Positions 36,141 through 46,674 of a stretch of 64,000 nt of DNA are shown here, in pieces. The notes below the pieces were generated by a model. The model worked only from the letters and a program-made list of their open reading frames with translations. It was not told the DNA's origin and searched no databases. Source of the DNA: Xanthomonas dyei (GTDB lineage Bacteria; Pseudomonadota; Gammaproteobacteria; Xanthomonadales; Xanthomonadaceae); NCBI RefSeq assembly GCF_002939865.1, contig NZ_MDEE01000022.1:1-64000 (forward strand). Direction: 5' to 3'. The position numbers were made by a program, and so were the translations under genes. Position 1 is the first letter of the stretch. Every line of letters starts with the position of its first letter.

Positions 36141-37355
36141 TCAGGGCTCATGCGCCAGCGGAGTCTGCCGGACCTTGGGCGGCTGGCGAGCCTGCAGCGT
36201 CCTGACCTCCTGCAGCGCCGTTTCTACCGCCTCCGGCGTGGCAAGCAGACGATACTGAAGGACGAAGTCGCGCGTTGCACCCGCTTCGATGGTAGGGACC
36301 AAGCCCAGGCCACGTTGCAGGCTGCGGTTGTAGGAAAAACTGGTGCCCGGCTCCAGGCCCGTGACGTAGCCCGTGGCGAGGCTGTCGGTGTTCTTCCATA
36401 GCGAGAACACTGGCAACTGGGTGATGTTGAAGTCCAGCTCGATGCCGCGCCGAGCGCCGGCGTCATGAAGCACCGCTAGGCTCTGCCCCTTGCCATCGTC
36501 GAGGGGGTAGATGTTGTAGACCGTTTCGCCATATCCGGCGGTCGGGCCGCGGAAGATCTGCCAATCGTTCAGTTCTTGCTGGGCACGCGCGTTGAAAGGT
36601 GAGATCTCGCGTACGGGTATCGCAACGCGCGCACCTTGTTCCAGCAGCGGCGTACCGATATTGCTGTGGTAGAGCGCCTGATACTCCATGGGCTGGTCGC
36701 CCTGATTGGTCAGCCGATCGTGCAGCGTGAACGCGGTGGCGCCGGGTTCGGTGATCAGCGCCGTGTCGATACGAAAGTTGACCTTCTTGAAGGCGGCCTC
36801 GCTGAGCGTGCCTGTCAGCGTGATCCGATGCGGTGAGTGATCGTCAATGCTGAGCACCACCGTGCGGGCGGGCAGGGAGGAGGCTCGCCCATGCAGGGTG
36901 AGTAGCTCGCCACGGTCGTTGCCAGGGTGGCCGACCCACTCGAAGCCGCAGCGCGCCACGAGCTCATTGAATCCTTCCAACCAGCCCAAGCCGCTGCGGC
37001 TTTCCAGATTGAGGAAGGCAGGATTCACGACCTCGGTCACCGGAGAATCCCAACCCAGACGGACACTGCCTGCCTGGGCGCGCAGCACGTTCATGCCGCG
37101 GGTAGGCACGACGGTCAGCTGCATGCTGCCGGTATCGATCTCGATGAGGGCGCTGCCCTCCTGGCGGCCCCCCCTAAGTCGATGCAGCCGCACCTTGAAG
37201 GCCGGGCCGTCGCGCATGTTCAGCTGTGTACTATCGATGCTCCAGTCGCCATCCGGTGTGTCCGGAGAGATGAGGGTGAACTCCACGGCATTGGCGGGAA
37301 GCGCGAGGGCGGCAACAACGCAGGCGCCAAGCAGGCGGACAATCAGCATGTACAT
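36141..37355 (-). CDS. Exported DUF4432 (aldose-epimerase-like) protein
   Basis: The 404-residue product has a signal peptide (about 1-23, LIVRLLGACVVAALALPANA). The mature part fits DUF4432, a group with the galactose mutarotase fold: IDTGSMQLTVVPTRGMNVLRAQ, LGWDSPVTEVVNPAFLN, FNELVARCGFEWVGHPG and YQALYHSNIGTPLLEQGARVAIP. Its reaction is not known; a sugar-epimerase or sugar-binding role is only suggested by the fold. Two close ATG codons (37355 and 37349) could serve as start. It appears monocistronic and is divergent from the permease gene. Confidence 0.8.
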   Translation of the reverse strand: MYMLIVRLLGACVVAALALPANAVEFTLISPDTPDGDWSIDSTQLNMRDGPAFKVRLHRLRGGRQEGSALIEIDTGSMQLTVVPTRGMNVLRAQAGSVRLGWDSPVTEVVNPAFLNLESRSGLGWLEGFNELVARCGFEWVGHPGNDRGELLTLHGRASSLPARTVVLSIDDHSPHRITLTGTLSEAAFKKVNFRIDTALITEPGATAFTLHDRLTNQGDQPMEYQALYHSNIGTPLLEQGARVAIPVREISPFNARAQQELNDWQIFRGPTAGYGETVYNIYPLDDGKGQSLAVLHDAGARRGIELDFNITQLPVFSLWKNTDSLATGYVTGLEPGTSFSYNRSLQRGLGLVPTIEAGATRDFVLQYRLLATPEAVETALQEVRTLQARQPPKVRQTPLAHEP

Positions 37356-37636
37356 TCTCGATGCAGGGCGGAAAAAATGAAGCGAGCACGCGATATTTGC
37401 AAGTTATCGCCGTAGCGACCGCGCCTACTGCGCAGAAAGTGCATTTCTACGCTGATGGATCAATTCCTTCGGGTGTGGCGGCATGCGCATCACTGTTTGC
37501 GGCGCCGCCACTGCCAGCTTGCGGGGCCGATGCAGTCGACACGTCGAGGCACTTCGCTTCGGCGTAATCCATCGCGACGCTGTCGCGGGTACGGAGCAGC
37601 GGCTACCATCGCCTGTCCCCACGTCTGCAGATCGCT

Positions 37637-39238
37637 ATGTCCGCTCCCTCTTCGCGTCCTGCGGCCTCGCCGCGCTGGTTCGTCGCCGGCGACCTCAATG
37701 GCTTCTTCGGCCTGGTGGTCGACAATCTGTCCATCCTCGGCTTCATCGCGATGGCGCTGGTGGGCATCTTCCAGTTTCCCGCCGAGGTGGTGTTCGGACG
37801 CATGTTCCCGGGCACCGCGTTCGGCGTGCTGGTGGGCAACCTGCTCTACACCTTGATGGCGCGACGGCTGGCCGCACGCACCGGGCGCGACGACGTCACC
37901 GCGATGCCGCTGGGCCTGGACGCGCCGACCAGCATCGGCATGGCCTTGCTGGTGCTGGGCCCGGCGTTTGCCGGCTTCAAGGCGCAAGGGCTTGATCCGC
38001 AGGCGGCTGCACTCGCCACCTGGAAACTGGGCATGGCCGCGCTGGTGGTGATGGGGTTGCTCAAGCTGGTGCTGTCGTTCGTTGGCGAGGCGGTGACGCG
38101 TGCGCTGCCGCGCGCAGCCTTGCTCGGGTCGATCGCCGGTATCGCGCTGGTGCTGATGGGCCTGTTGCCCTTGCTGGAAACGTTGCGTTCGCCGGTGGCC
38201 GGCTTCGTCACCCTGGGACTGCTGCTGTACGTACTGCTGGCCAAGGGCCGCCTGCCGACCAAATTGCCGGGCGTGCTGGTGGCGTTCGTGATCGGCACGG
38301 CGCTGTATTACGGGCTTGGCCTGGCCGGATTGGGCGCGCCGGGCTTCACCGTGCCGGCGTGGACACCGCCGCAGATCGTGCTGCCGTTGCCGAATCTGGG
38401 CTTTATCGAAGGACTGCCGGCCACGGTGGCGTATCTGCCGTTGCTGTTGCCGTTTGGCCTGTTGATGGTGGTGGGCGGCATCAATGTCAGCGAGAGCGCG
38501 CGCGCTGCCGGCGATGACTACCGTACCCGCGACATCCTGCTGGTGGAGGCACTGGCCACGCTGGTGGCCGGGGTGTGTGGCGGCGTGGCGCAGACCACGC
38601 CGTATATCGGGCAGCCTGCGTATAAACACATGGGCGCGCGTACCGGCTATACGTTGCTGACGGGATTGTTCGTCGGCATCGGCGGCATGTTGGGCGTGAT
38701 CAGCGGGCTGGTGCAATGGCTGCCGCTGGCGGTGTTGGCACCGATCATCGTGTACGTGTCCATCGACATCACCACGCAGGCGTTTCAGGCCACGCCCAGA
38801 CACCACGCCGGCGCGATGGTGCTGGGGTTTCTGCCGTCGGTGGCGTACCTGCTGACCATCAAGGCGCCGGGCTGGATCGCGCCGGAGCAACTGGTTGCGT
38901 TGACCACCAAGGTGGATGGCCATGGCCTGCCGGAACTGGCGGTGATCTTCGCGCTGGGTAATGGGTTCATCATCACCGCGATGCTGTGGATCGCCGCAGT
39001 GGCGGCCATGATCGATGGCCGGCTGCGCCGCGGTGCGGTGTTCTTGCTGGTCGCTGCGGGCTTGACGCTGTTCGGCCTCATCCATTCGGTGGACCCGCGC
39101 GGCGGCATCTATTTGCCGTGGTCGCTGCAAGGCCTGGCACGGGTGATCAGCTGGCAATTCGTCGGCGCCTATGTCGCGCTGGCGGTGACCTTGCTGTTGT
39201 TGTCGCTGCTGCCGGCACGCAAGGAGGCAGTGCAATGA
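37637..39238 (+). CDS. NCS2-like permease
   Basis: The 533-residue inner-membrane protein has about 12-14 hydrophobic segments and resembles the NCS2/SulP-type nucleobase or anion permeases. Visible family-like segments are DLNGFFGLVVDNLSILGFIAMAL, GRDDVTAMPLGLDAPTSIGMALLVLGPAF, and GGVAQTTPYIGQPAYKHMGARTGYTLLTGL. The substrate (purine, pyrimidine or another small anion) cannot be told from sequence alone. Its stop overlaps the ATG of the next gene (ATGA), so the two are coupled. Confidence 0.8.
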   Translation: MSAPSSRPAASPRWFVAGDLNGFFGLVVDNLSILGFIAMALVGIFQFPAEVVFGRMFPGTAFGVLVGNLLYTLMARRLAARTGRDDVTAMPLGLDAPTSIGMALLVLGPAFAGFKAQGLDPQAAALATWKLGMAALVVMGLLKLVLSFVGEAVTRALPRAALLGSIAGIALVLMGLLPLLETLRSPVAGFVTLGLLLYVLLAKGRLPTKLPGVLVAFVIGTALYYGLGLAGLGAPGFTVPAWTPPQIVLPLPNLGFIEGLPATVAYLPLLLPFGLLMVVGGINVSESARAAGDDYRTRDILLVEALATLVAGVCGGVAQTTPYIGQPAYKHMGARTGYTLLTGLFVGIGGMLGVISGLVQWLPLAVLAPIIVYVSIDITTQAFQATPRHHAGAMVLGFLPSVAYLLTIKAPGWIAPEQLVALTTKVDGHGLPELAVIFALGNGFIITAMLWIAAVAAMIDGRLRRGAVFLLVAAGLTLFGLIHSVDPRGGIYLPWSLQGLARVISWQFVGAYVALAVTLLLLSLLPARKEAVQ

Positions 39239-40404
39239 ACCATCGCGCGTGCGTGGTGCGACTGCTGCTTGGCGGCGCTCTGGTGCTGAGCGCCGGCGGT
39301 GCATGGGCGGCGTCGTTCGACTGCAAACAGGCCAGTACGCCGGTAGAAAATCGCATCTGCGCAGTGCCCGCACTCGGTCTGCTGGACGATCAACTGGACG
39401 AAAGCTACCAGGCGCTGGTGCAAACGACGCCGCGCGCTGCGGTGGCCGGCGTGCGCGAGCAACAACGCGCCTGGCTGCGGCAGCGCAACGCCTGCGCGCA
39501 GGACGCCAAGCCGGACGACTGTTTGCAGCGCAGCCTCGGCGCCAGGGCCGATGTGCTGGCCAACGCGCTCACCACGCAGCAACAGGCGCTGGACCGCATC
39601 ATCGCCAGCATCCCCGGCAAGCCTGCCGAGGCCGCGCGGCAGTTGCAGGCCTACGACGCACCGCTGGCATCGGCGTGGCTGGCCTATCTGCATCAGTTCG
39701 TGCCCGCCGCCGGTGTGGATGCCGCCTTGGCGAACGCGCGGTTCGAGAGTGCGCGCAAGGCACTGCGCAAGATCGATGACTTTGCGGCGTCTCTGCTCGA
39801 CGATGTGGCTGCCGGCCCGGTCTCGCAGGACCCGAAGAAGGTGTTGTTGCTGCTGCGCATGTGGATCGAGCAAGACGGCAGCGGTAATCGGCCCTACGTG
39901 CATTGCTTCATTTTCGCGGCGGTGGGTGAGCCGGCGTACGAGGCATTCGGCCCGCTGTATGGCTCTACGCGCGACTCGTTCGCCCCGGTGTGCGAGCCAC
40001 CGGGTGGCCTGTTTGCGCTGGCCAGCTGGAAGCAGCTGGACGATGGGTTCGATTCCTTGATCGAAGCCTTGAGCAAGGACGCCGGCACCATCCGCTATGC
40101 CAGCTACGCCGAGTGGCAGGTGATTGCGCTGCGCGCCTCGGTGTCGCCGCTGTTGTACCTGCAGCCGGCCTTGCGCAAGCGCTATGGCGATGATCCGGAC
40201 CAGGCCATCGCGGCCTGGGACGGCGATGACAGCGAGTGGCCGGCCGCAGACCGCAAGGCGGCGCGCGCCTTGTTGCCCAAGGTCCGCGCGGACACCGCGG
40301 CGTGGCTGGTGCGCGAAAAGCAGCTGCCCGCAAAGCAGGCCGATCAGGCTGCCGCCGCGATCGTGGCGGCCTGGGTGAATGCGCGCTTGGACTTCGCCAA
40401 TTGA
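39235..40404 (+). CDS. Exported protein with LprI/DUF1311-type N-terminal domain
   Basis: The 389-residue product has a signal peptide (about 1-25, LLLGGALVLSAGGAWA). Residues about 26-105 match the LprI/DUF1311 pattern with four Cys: FDCKQASTPVENRICAVPALGLLDDQLDESYQAL and RAWLRQRNACAQDAKPDDCLQ. The remaining 280 residues are unrecognised. LprI of mycobacteria inhibits lysozyme, but most DUF1311 proteins have no known role. AAGGAGG lies upstream, and the ATG overlaps the permease stop. Confidence 0.75.
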   Translation: MNHRACVVRLLLGGALVLSAGGAWAASFDCKQASTPVENRICAVPALGLLDDQLDESYQALVQTTPRAAVAGVREQQRAWLRQRNACAQDAKPDDCLQRSLGARADVLANALTTQQQALDRIIASIPGKPAEAARQLQAYDAPLASAWLAYLHQFVPAAGVDAALANARFESARKALRKIDDFAASLLDDVAAGPVSQDPKKVLLLLRMWIEQDGSGNRPYVHCFIFAAVGEPAYEAFGPLYGSTRDSFAPVCEPPGGLFALASWKQLDDGFDSLIEALSKDAGTIRYASYAEWQVIALRASVSPLLYLQPALRKRYGDDPDQAIAAWDGDDSEWPAADRKAARALLPKVRADTAAWLVREKQLPAKQADQAAAAIVAAWVNARLDFAN

Positions 40405-40647
40405 ACGCGGTGTGCCGTGTAAAGCGCTTCGTTTTTGGCGTCAGCGTTTCGTAGTTGGTAGTTCGCGCCGGACCCCGCGTCGAGGGCTGCTGCGTGGCGC
40501 GCAGACTGAGGGTGTGTGGCGCGCGCCTGACAACGCATCGCCTGGCAATGCACGCGCGCGATTGATGAATGCGCGGCGGCCTGACATCGATGGAACCACC
40601 GCACCATCTCATGGTCACACCCTGGTGTTGTCGATGTCAGGAGTTCC

Positions 40648-41466
40648 ATGATGCAAACCAAGTCCTCGCGCTGGCCGTGGCTGTTGGCGGTACCGTTCAT
40701 TGCTGGCGCGGCCTGGTGGCTGTTCCGCGGGCCATCCGACCCATCCAGCGCGTTGCCCGCGCCAATCAGCCAGACCGCGAGCGCGGTGGCTGCCGCTGTC
40801 GCGCCGTCGCCGCCGGCACCCGCCGAGCCGCGTCATCCGGTGCAGACGCCATCGGCCGACGCGGCGGATGCGGCGATTCCTGCATTGGCGCAGAGCGACG
40901 CTGCTGCATGGCAGGCGCTGTTGGACCTGGTGCAGCAGGACGACGCGCTGTCGATCGTGCTGCGCGCGCACCTGATCGAACGCGTGGTGGTGATGGTCGA
41001 CAACCTCACCCAGCCCAGCATCAGCCGTCGCGTCTCGGTGCTGCAGCCGGTGCCGGGCGAACTGCAGGTGTCCAGCGCAGCCGATCGCAGCGTGATCGAC
41101 CAGGCCAACGCCGCGCGCTATGCGCCGTATGTCGCCGCGTTGACCAGCGTGGATGCGCAGGCGCTGGTGCGGAGTTATGTGCGCTTCTACCCATTGTTTC
41201 AGCAGGCCTACGCGAACCTGGGCGCGCCGGACCGTTACTTCAACGACCGCGTGATCGATGTGATCGATCATCTGCTGCGCACGCCGGAGCCACGCCAACC
41301 GATTGCCGTGGTGCGCGATGCGCATGGCCGCTATCTCTTTGCGGATCCGGCGCTGGAATCTGCATCGGTCGGGCAGAAGGCACTGTTGCGGCTGGGGCCG
41401 ACCCAGGCTGCCGCGGTGAAGGCGCAGTTGCAGGCCATTCGCGCGGCGTTGTTGCAGGGACGTTGA
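40648..41466 (+). CDS. DUF3014 membrane-anchored protein
   Basis: The 272-residue protein has one N-terminal hydrophobic segment (about 9-25), a Pro/Ala-rich linker (about 30-70) and a C-terminal DUF3014 domain (about 85-265) with LIERVVVMVDNLTQPSISRRVSVLQPVPG and VRSYVRFYPLFQQAYANLG. It probably projects into the periplasm. Its function is unknown. AGGAG precedes the tandem ATG codons at 40648 and 40651. A 243-base spacer separates it from the LprI-like gene, with no gene seen in between. Confidence 0.8.
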   Translation: MMQTKSSRWPWLLAVPFIAGAAWWLFRGPSDPSSALPAPISQTASAVAAAVAPSPPAPAEPRHPVQTPSADAADAAIPALAQSDAAAWQALLDLVQQDDALSIVLRAHLIERVVVMVDNLTQPSISRRVSVLQPVPGELQVSSAADRSVIDQANAARYAPYVAALTSVDAQALVRSYVRFYPLFQQAYANLGAPDRYFNDRVIDVIDHLLRTPEPRQPIAVVRDAHGRYLFADPALESASVGQKALLRLGPTQAAAVKAQLQAIRAALLQGR

Positions 41467-41676
41467 GGTTGGCGGTTCGGCTGCGTCCAAATCAAAGGTC
41501 GCATTTGTGCGGCCTTGCATGTGCGATCTCTGGGGACGCGTAACCGTGCCCAATAACACGGGCGAGCTACCACAGCACCGAACGCGCAGCAAAAGCGACT
41601 TGCGCGCGTCAGCCGTGCATTGACCGACATTGAAGCTGACCGGCACACACGCGCTGCGTGATGCCGGTGGCATCGC

Positions 41677-42384
41677 CTATGCCGCATCCAGCTCCGGATA
41701 GTGGCGGAAGATGCCGTTGGTGTTGAACGCCACGCGGCGTTCGGATGCGAGATACGCGGCAATGCGCGGGCGCTCGGCCACGCGTTGCTGCAGGGCCTTC
41801 AGCCCCGGCAACGTCTTCGACAGCGTTGCCATGCGCCTGGGGAACATGTACTCCAAGCCGCTGATCAGCTGAAACAGCGATAGATCCACGTACGAATGGG
41901 TGCCAAGCACATGCGTGCCGCCTGCCTGTTGCAGCACTTGCTCGAAGTAGCCAAGGAACTTTGGTAGCCGGTTTTCGCGCAGATCCTTGGCGCGTTTGGC
42001 CGCTTCGGTTTGTTGATCTTCGTAGTACAGCCCGACGCCGATCGGGTGATGGGTGTCGTGCACTTCGGCCACCAGGTCGGCGATGGTCATCTGTAACTGC
42101 AATGCCTGCAGGCGCTGCGCCTCTGACTCGGGCACCAACTGCAATTGCGGGCCAATGGCATGCAGGATGGCTGCCACCTGCGACACCACCACCTCGCCCG
42201 CACGCAGAAACGGCGGTGCGAATGGGTATGCACCAGCGTGCTTGCCTTCCAGAAACGCGGTCATGACCTCGTCGCCGTCGATGCGCGCGACGTCGGTGTA
42301 GCTGGCGCCGGCATCTTCCAATGCCAGGCGGACGAACTCACCGCGGCCTTGCAGGCCGGTCCAGTAATAGAGCTGATAGTGCAT
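41677..42384 (-). CDS. Glutathione S-transferase-like protein
   Basis: The 235-residue protein has the GST N-terminal thioredoxin fold (YQLYYWTGLQGRGEFVRLALEDAGASYTDV) with the catalytic-type Tyr near residue 6, and an all-helical C-terminal domain (KAAKRAKDLRENRLPKFLGYFEQVL-like region, about 120-145; HSYVDLSLFQLISGLEYMFP). Overall it resembles the sigma/alpha-type GSTs annotated in many proteobacteria. The substrate is unknown. It appears monocistronic, convergent with the DUF3014 gene. Confidence 0.9.
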   Translation of the reverse strand: MHYQLYYWTGLQGRGEFVRLALEDAGASYTDVARIDGDEVMTAFLEGKHAGAYPFAPPFLRAGEVVVSQVAAILHAIGPQLQLVPESEAQRLQALQLQMTIADLVAEVHDTHHPIGVGLYYEDQQTEAAKRAKDLRENRLPKFLGYFEQVLQQAGGTHVLGTHSYVDLSLFQLISGLEYMFPRRMATLSKTLPGLKALQQRVAERPRIAAYLASERRVAFNTNGIFRHYPELDAA

Positions 42385-42430
42385 GCGCTGCTCCGGTGTC
42401 GGATGGCGCTACAGCGTAGGGAGCGGGCGG

Positions 42431-42739
42431 CTAGGCGGGCGTGATCGGGGTGTCGGTAGCGTGTGACCCGGCGCTGCATGGCGGCTGCGCCAGCAGCCAG
42501 GCCAGCTTGCGCGCTCGGGGTTGGCGTTTGAGTGCGCACTCCGCACGCGAAGCGCTGGCGCGGTCGGGATACGGGTGGCTGGCGAGGATCTGCAGTGGCG
42601 GATTGGCCCGCGTGTAGCGCGCACCTGTGCCCCGCACATGCGCCTGGAAGCGCCGTTCCAGATCGTTGGTGATCCCGGCGTAATAGCTGCCGTTGCGACA
42701 TTGCAGCAAGTAGAGATACCAGGGTTTGGGCGCATCCAT
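42431..42739 (-). CDS. GIY-YIG nuclease-domain protein
   Basis: The 102-residue protein is a single GIY-YIG domain of the UPF0213 type: [20 protein letters not shown], then [18 protein letters not shown] and [14 protein letters not shown]. These small proteins resemble the UvrC N-terminal nuclease, and their substrate is mostly undefined. I took the ATG at 42739 (MDAPKPW); a longer reading to 42847 adds 36 residues before the domain. It runs just upstream of the GST gene in the same direction. Confidence 0.9.
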   Translation of the reverse strand: MDAPKPWYLYLLQCRNGSYYAGITNDLERRFQAHVRGTGARYTRANPPLQILASHPYPDRASASRAECALKRQPRARKLAWLLAQPPCSAGSHATDTPITPA

Positions 42740-43009
42740 CTGCGCATTATCGCCATGGATGCCGCGCTTGTGCAGCGCGCTGTCGCAAGGTCGCATCGCC
42801 GGCCCGTGCAGGCGAGACGGCGCGTGAGTGAATAACCACCTAAACATTGGTTATTTGACGCTCATGGCGCTGGCAAACAGCATGCCGTATCGCCATTCGC
42901 GGTCGAGGCGGCTTCGCGCTCAACGCGTCATCGCACAGCGTGCAACGCGGCCGAGTCGCCGCAATGCGACTTGCCCCATAGCGCTCTCCAGCCCATACGA
43001 AGGACCTGC

Positions 43010-45262
43010 ATGCTTGTGCAACACCGAACCCCTGCGAGGATCGTACCTGCGTCGAGGGTGTGGGGAACACCTCAGTTGCTGGCGTGGAGTCTTGCAGTGG
43101 CGTGCACACCGGCGCTGGCCAACGCGTCGAGCGAAGCAGCAGGGCCGGAGAGCGCGGCACAGACGCTGGGCGCGGTGACGGTGACCGCCACGCGCCGCGA
43201 AACGACCTTGCAGCAGGTGCCGGTGGCGGTGTCGGTGGTGCAGGGCCAGACCCTGGAGCGCGAGAACCGCAACAGCGTGGCCGACCTGCCGGCGCTGGTA
43301 CCCAGCCTGACCTTTCGCAGCGGCGCATCCAACAAGGACACCTAGTTGTTCCTGCGTGGCGTTGGCACCATTTCTACCTCGCCGGGCGTGGAGCCCAGCG
43401 TGGCCACGGTGATCGATGGCGTGGTGCTGGGCCGCCCGGGGCAGGCCACCCTGGACCTGCTCGATGTCGAACGTATCGAAGTACTGCGTGGGCCGCAGGG
43501 CACCTTGTTCGGCAAGAACGCCTCGGCCGGCGTGCTCAATATCGTCAGCAAGCCGGCGCCGGAGGTGTTTGGCGGCTATGTGGATTATTCCCACTTCGGC
43601 GGCGGCGACGAAGACCGCGTGCATGCCAGCATCGGCGGTGCGCTGGTGCCGGAGGTGCTCAAGGCCAGCGTGTCGGCGGTGTGGGCCGAATACGGCGGCA
43701 ACGTGCGCAATGTGGCCGACGGGCAGACCGTCAATGGCTACCGGCGCGCCGGCGCACGCGTGCGGCTGGACCTCACGCCAAGCCCGGACTTCAGCGCGAC
43801 CTTGCTCGCCGATTACCTGAAATCGCATAGCGATGCGCCCAGCGGCGTCGTCGTTGCCAGCACACGCACCGACTTTGCCGCTGCGCTTGCGCCGGTACGT
43901 GGCAGTGCCGACAACCGCAAGATCAACAGCGATTACCCCACCTTTCTGGACGACATCAACAAGGGCGCGTCGCTGCAACTGGACCGGCATATCGGCGAGG
44001 TGGTGCTGACCTCGATCAGCGCATGGCGGCAATGGGATAACACGCAGTTCCAGGACGGCGACCGCACTGCCCAGCGCAGTGCGGCATTTCCGGCATCGCA
44101 CGATCGTGGCGAGCTGGGCTACACGCAGTATTCGCAGGAACTGCGCGTGCAGACCCCGCGCGACCGTGCAGTGGAAGCGGTGGCCGGGCTGTATTACCTG
44201 CACGCTCGTAGCGACGAAACCTATCGCCGCAGCGTGACCACACCCACCGCCAGCAATGTGGGTGTGGCCGATTACGACACCCGCGCGCAGACCTATGCGC
44301 TGTTCGGCGAGGCCACCTGGCATTGGCGCCCGGACCTGCGCGCCTTGTTGGGCGCGCGCGTCACCCGCGACACGCTCGAGTATCAGCATCAGCGCGTGTC
44401 CAGTGCGGCAACAGCGGTCACCGGGATTCAGCCCTCCACGGCCAGCGCCGGCAGCACCTCCGAACATGGCGTGTCCGGGCGCGCCGGCCTGCAGTACGAC
44501 ATTAACGAGCAGACCACCGGTTACCTCACCTATTCGCGTGGCTACAAGGGCCCGGCCTACAACGTGTTCTTCAACATGCAGCCGCGCGACACGCCGGCGC
44601 TGAGGCCGGAGACGTCAACCGCCTGGGAGTTGGGGTTGAAGACGCGCGCGCTGGACGACCGGCTCAGTGCGAATGTGGCGTTGTTTCACACCGACTATGC
44701 CGATTACCAGGCCAACTTCTTCGACACCGTGGCCGGGCAGGTGGTGACGCGGTTGATCAATGCCGGGCAGGTGCGCACGCAAGGCCTGGAGCTGGATCTG
44801 GACTACCGGCCTACCGAGCGGCTCAGCCTGGCCGCATCGCTGGCGTATACGCAGGCGCGCATCCAGCGCTTCGCGTGCCCGGCGGCAGCGGCGGCCAACT
44901 GCAATGTCGACGGCAAGCCGCTGCCGTTTTCGCAGGACTGGAAGGGCAATCTGCGTGCCGGCTACCGCGTGCCGCTGCGTGGCAGCCTGGCCGTGGAGTT
45001 CAACGGCGATGTGAGCTGGCAGGACAGCGTGCAGTACGACCTCAGCCAGACCGCGCAAACCCTGCAGGGCCCGTATGCGATCTGGAACGCCAGCATCGCG
45101 CTGGCCGACGACGCGCATGGCTGGCGGGTGGCGGTGCTGGGCCGCAACCTGGGTGATCGCGCGTATGCGCCGCTGTTGGCCAATGCCACCGGCAATGTCT
45201 ACCGGCTGGTCCCGCGCGACGACCGGCGCTACGTCGGCGTGCAAGTGCACAAGGATTTTTGA
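43010..45262 (+). pseudogene. TonB-dependent receptor gene interrupted by an in-frame TAG
   Basis: The reading frame is continuous from ATG 43010 to 45262 except for one TAG at 43343-43345, giving an N-terminal 111-residue piece and a 639-codon remainder. Before the stop are a signal peptide (ending PALANAS), a TonB-box-like LGAVTVTATR and plug sequence up to FRSGASNKDT. After it the plug continues FLRGVGTISTSPGVEP and IEVLRGPQGTLFGKNASAG, then a full barrel ending RRYVGVQVHKDF. One substitution (for example CAG or TCG to TAG) explains the break. The following sulfonate-type genes suggest that the receptor imported an organosulfur compound. A sequencing error or readthrough remains possible. 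Confidence 0.88.
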
Positions 45263-45329
45263 GGATGCAATCGATGGGTTTACACAGTGAGATCAAGCAC
45301 ACGCAGTGCGTCCTGCTGGGTGGTCGGCG

Positions 45330-46658
45330 ATGAGCGCGCCACGGCAGCTGTCGCTGGGTGCCTTCCTGATGGCGACCGGCCACCACGTCGCGGCCTGGCG
45401 GCACCCGCAGGCGAGCGCAGACACGCTGGATTTTGCGCAGTACCGCGAGATGGTGCGCATCGCCGAGGCCGCCAAGTTCGATGCCGTGTTCGTGGCCGAT
45501 AGCCTGGCCGCAGCCGGCGGGCCGATCGCACCGCGGATGGCGCGTTCCAGCCTGTTCGAGCCGCTCACGCTGCTCAGCGCGCTGGCCACGGTGAGCGAGC
45601 GCATCGGCCTGATCGCCACCATGACCACCAGTTACAACGAGCCGTATCACGTGGCGCGCAAGTTCGCCTCGCTGGACCATCTGTCTGGCGGACGGGCCGG
45701 GTGGAATCTGGTCACCTCCGACGCCGCCGATGAGGCGCTCAACTTCAATCGCGATGCGCATTACGTGCATGCGGAGCGCTATGCGCGGGCGCGCGAATTT
45801 CAGCAGGTAGTCGCTGGCCTGTGGGACAGCTGGGACGATGACGCGTTCATTGCCGACAAGGCGGCCGGCCTGCATCACGACCCGGCGCGTGCGCATGTGC
45901 TCGATCATCGCGGCACGCACTTTCAGGTGCGCGGGCCGCTCAATATCGCGCGCGCGCCGCAAGGGCATCCGGTGCTGGTGCAGGCCGGTTCGTCCGAGCC
46001 CGGGCGCGCGCTGGCGGCAGAAACCGCCGAGGTGGTGTTCACCGCGCAATCGTCGCTGGCCAAGGCACAGGCGTTCTATGCGGATATCAAAGAGCGGCTG
46101 GAGCAGTTTGGCCGCACGCGCGATGCATTGAAGGTGCTGCCGGGCGTGTTCATCGTGGTGGGACAAAGCCAGGCCGAAGCGCAGGAAAAATTCGAGCAGT
46201 TCCAGGAGCTGGTGGAGCCTGAGGTCGGCATCGCGCTGCTGTCGCGCATGCTGGGCAACTTCGATCTGTCCGGCTATCCGCCGGACGGACCGTTGCCGGA
46301 ATTGCCGCTCACCGAAACTGGCCAGCGCAGCCGCCAGCAGTTGTTCACCGAACTGGCCGAGCAGGACCAGTTGAGCATTGCCCAGCTCGGCCGGCGCATT
46401 GCCGGTGGGCGCGGGCATTACAGCCTGATCGGCACGCCCGCGCAGATTGCCGACGAGTTGCAGGCGTGGTTCGAGCAAGGCGCCGCCGATGGCTTCAATG
46501 TGCTGGTGCCGCACCTGCCTGGTGGCCTGGCCGATGTGGCCACGCACGTGGTACCGGAGCTGCAACGGCGTGGTCTGTTTCGGCGTGACTATGCAGGGCG
46601 CACCTTGCGCGATCATCTGGGGCTGGCACGCCCCGTCAATCGCTTCAGCGCACGCTGA
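45330..46658 (+). CDS. LLM-class flavin-dependent monooxygenase (NtaA/SnaA/DszA type)
   Basis: The 442-residue protein resembles flavin-dependent two-component monooxygenases acting on nitrilotriacetate, dibenzothiophene sulfone and related compounds. Visible segments are LGAFLMATGHHVAAWRHP, LATVSERIGLIATMTTSYNEPYHVARKFASLDHLSGGRAGWNLVTS (about 88-132) and VLVQAGSSEPGRALAAETAEVVFTAQ. It needs reduced FMN from a reductase not seen nearby. The start at 45330 (MSAPRQLSLG) is preferred to a GTG 24 bases earlier. It lies 67 bases after the broken receptor and leads a closely packed set with the reductase and ABC importer genes, hence desulfonation of an imported substrate is likely. Confidence 0.88.
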   Translation: MSAPRQLSLGAFLMATGHHVAAWRHPQASADTLDFAQYREMVRIAEAAKFDAVFVADSLAAAGGPIAPRMARSSLFEPLTLLSALATVSERIGLIATMTTSYNEPYHVARKFASLDHLSGGRAGWNLVTSDAADEALNFNRDAHYVHAERYARAREFQQVVAGLWDSWDDDAFIADKAAGLHHDPARAHVLDHRGTHFQVRGPLNIARAPQGHPVLVQAGSSEPGRALAAETAEVVFTAQSSLAKAQAFYADIKERLEQFGRTRDALKVLPGVFIVVGQSQAEAQEKFEQFQELVEPEVGIALLSRMLGNFDLSGYPPDGPLPELPLTETGQRSRQQLFTELAEQDQLSIAQLGRRIAGGRGHYSLIGTPAQIADELQAWFEQGAADGFNVLVPHLPGGLADVATHVVPELQRRGLFRRDYAGRTLRDHLGLARPVNRFSAR

Positions 46659-46674
46659 TCTACCGGACATTCTG

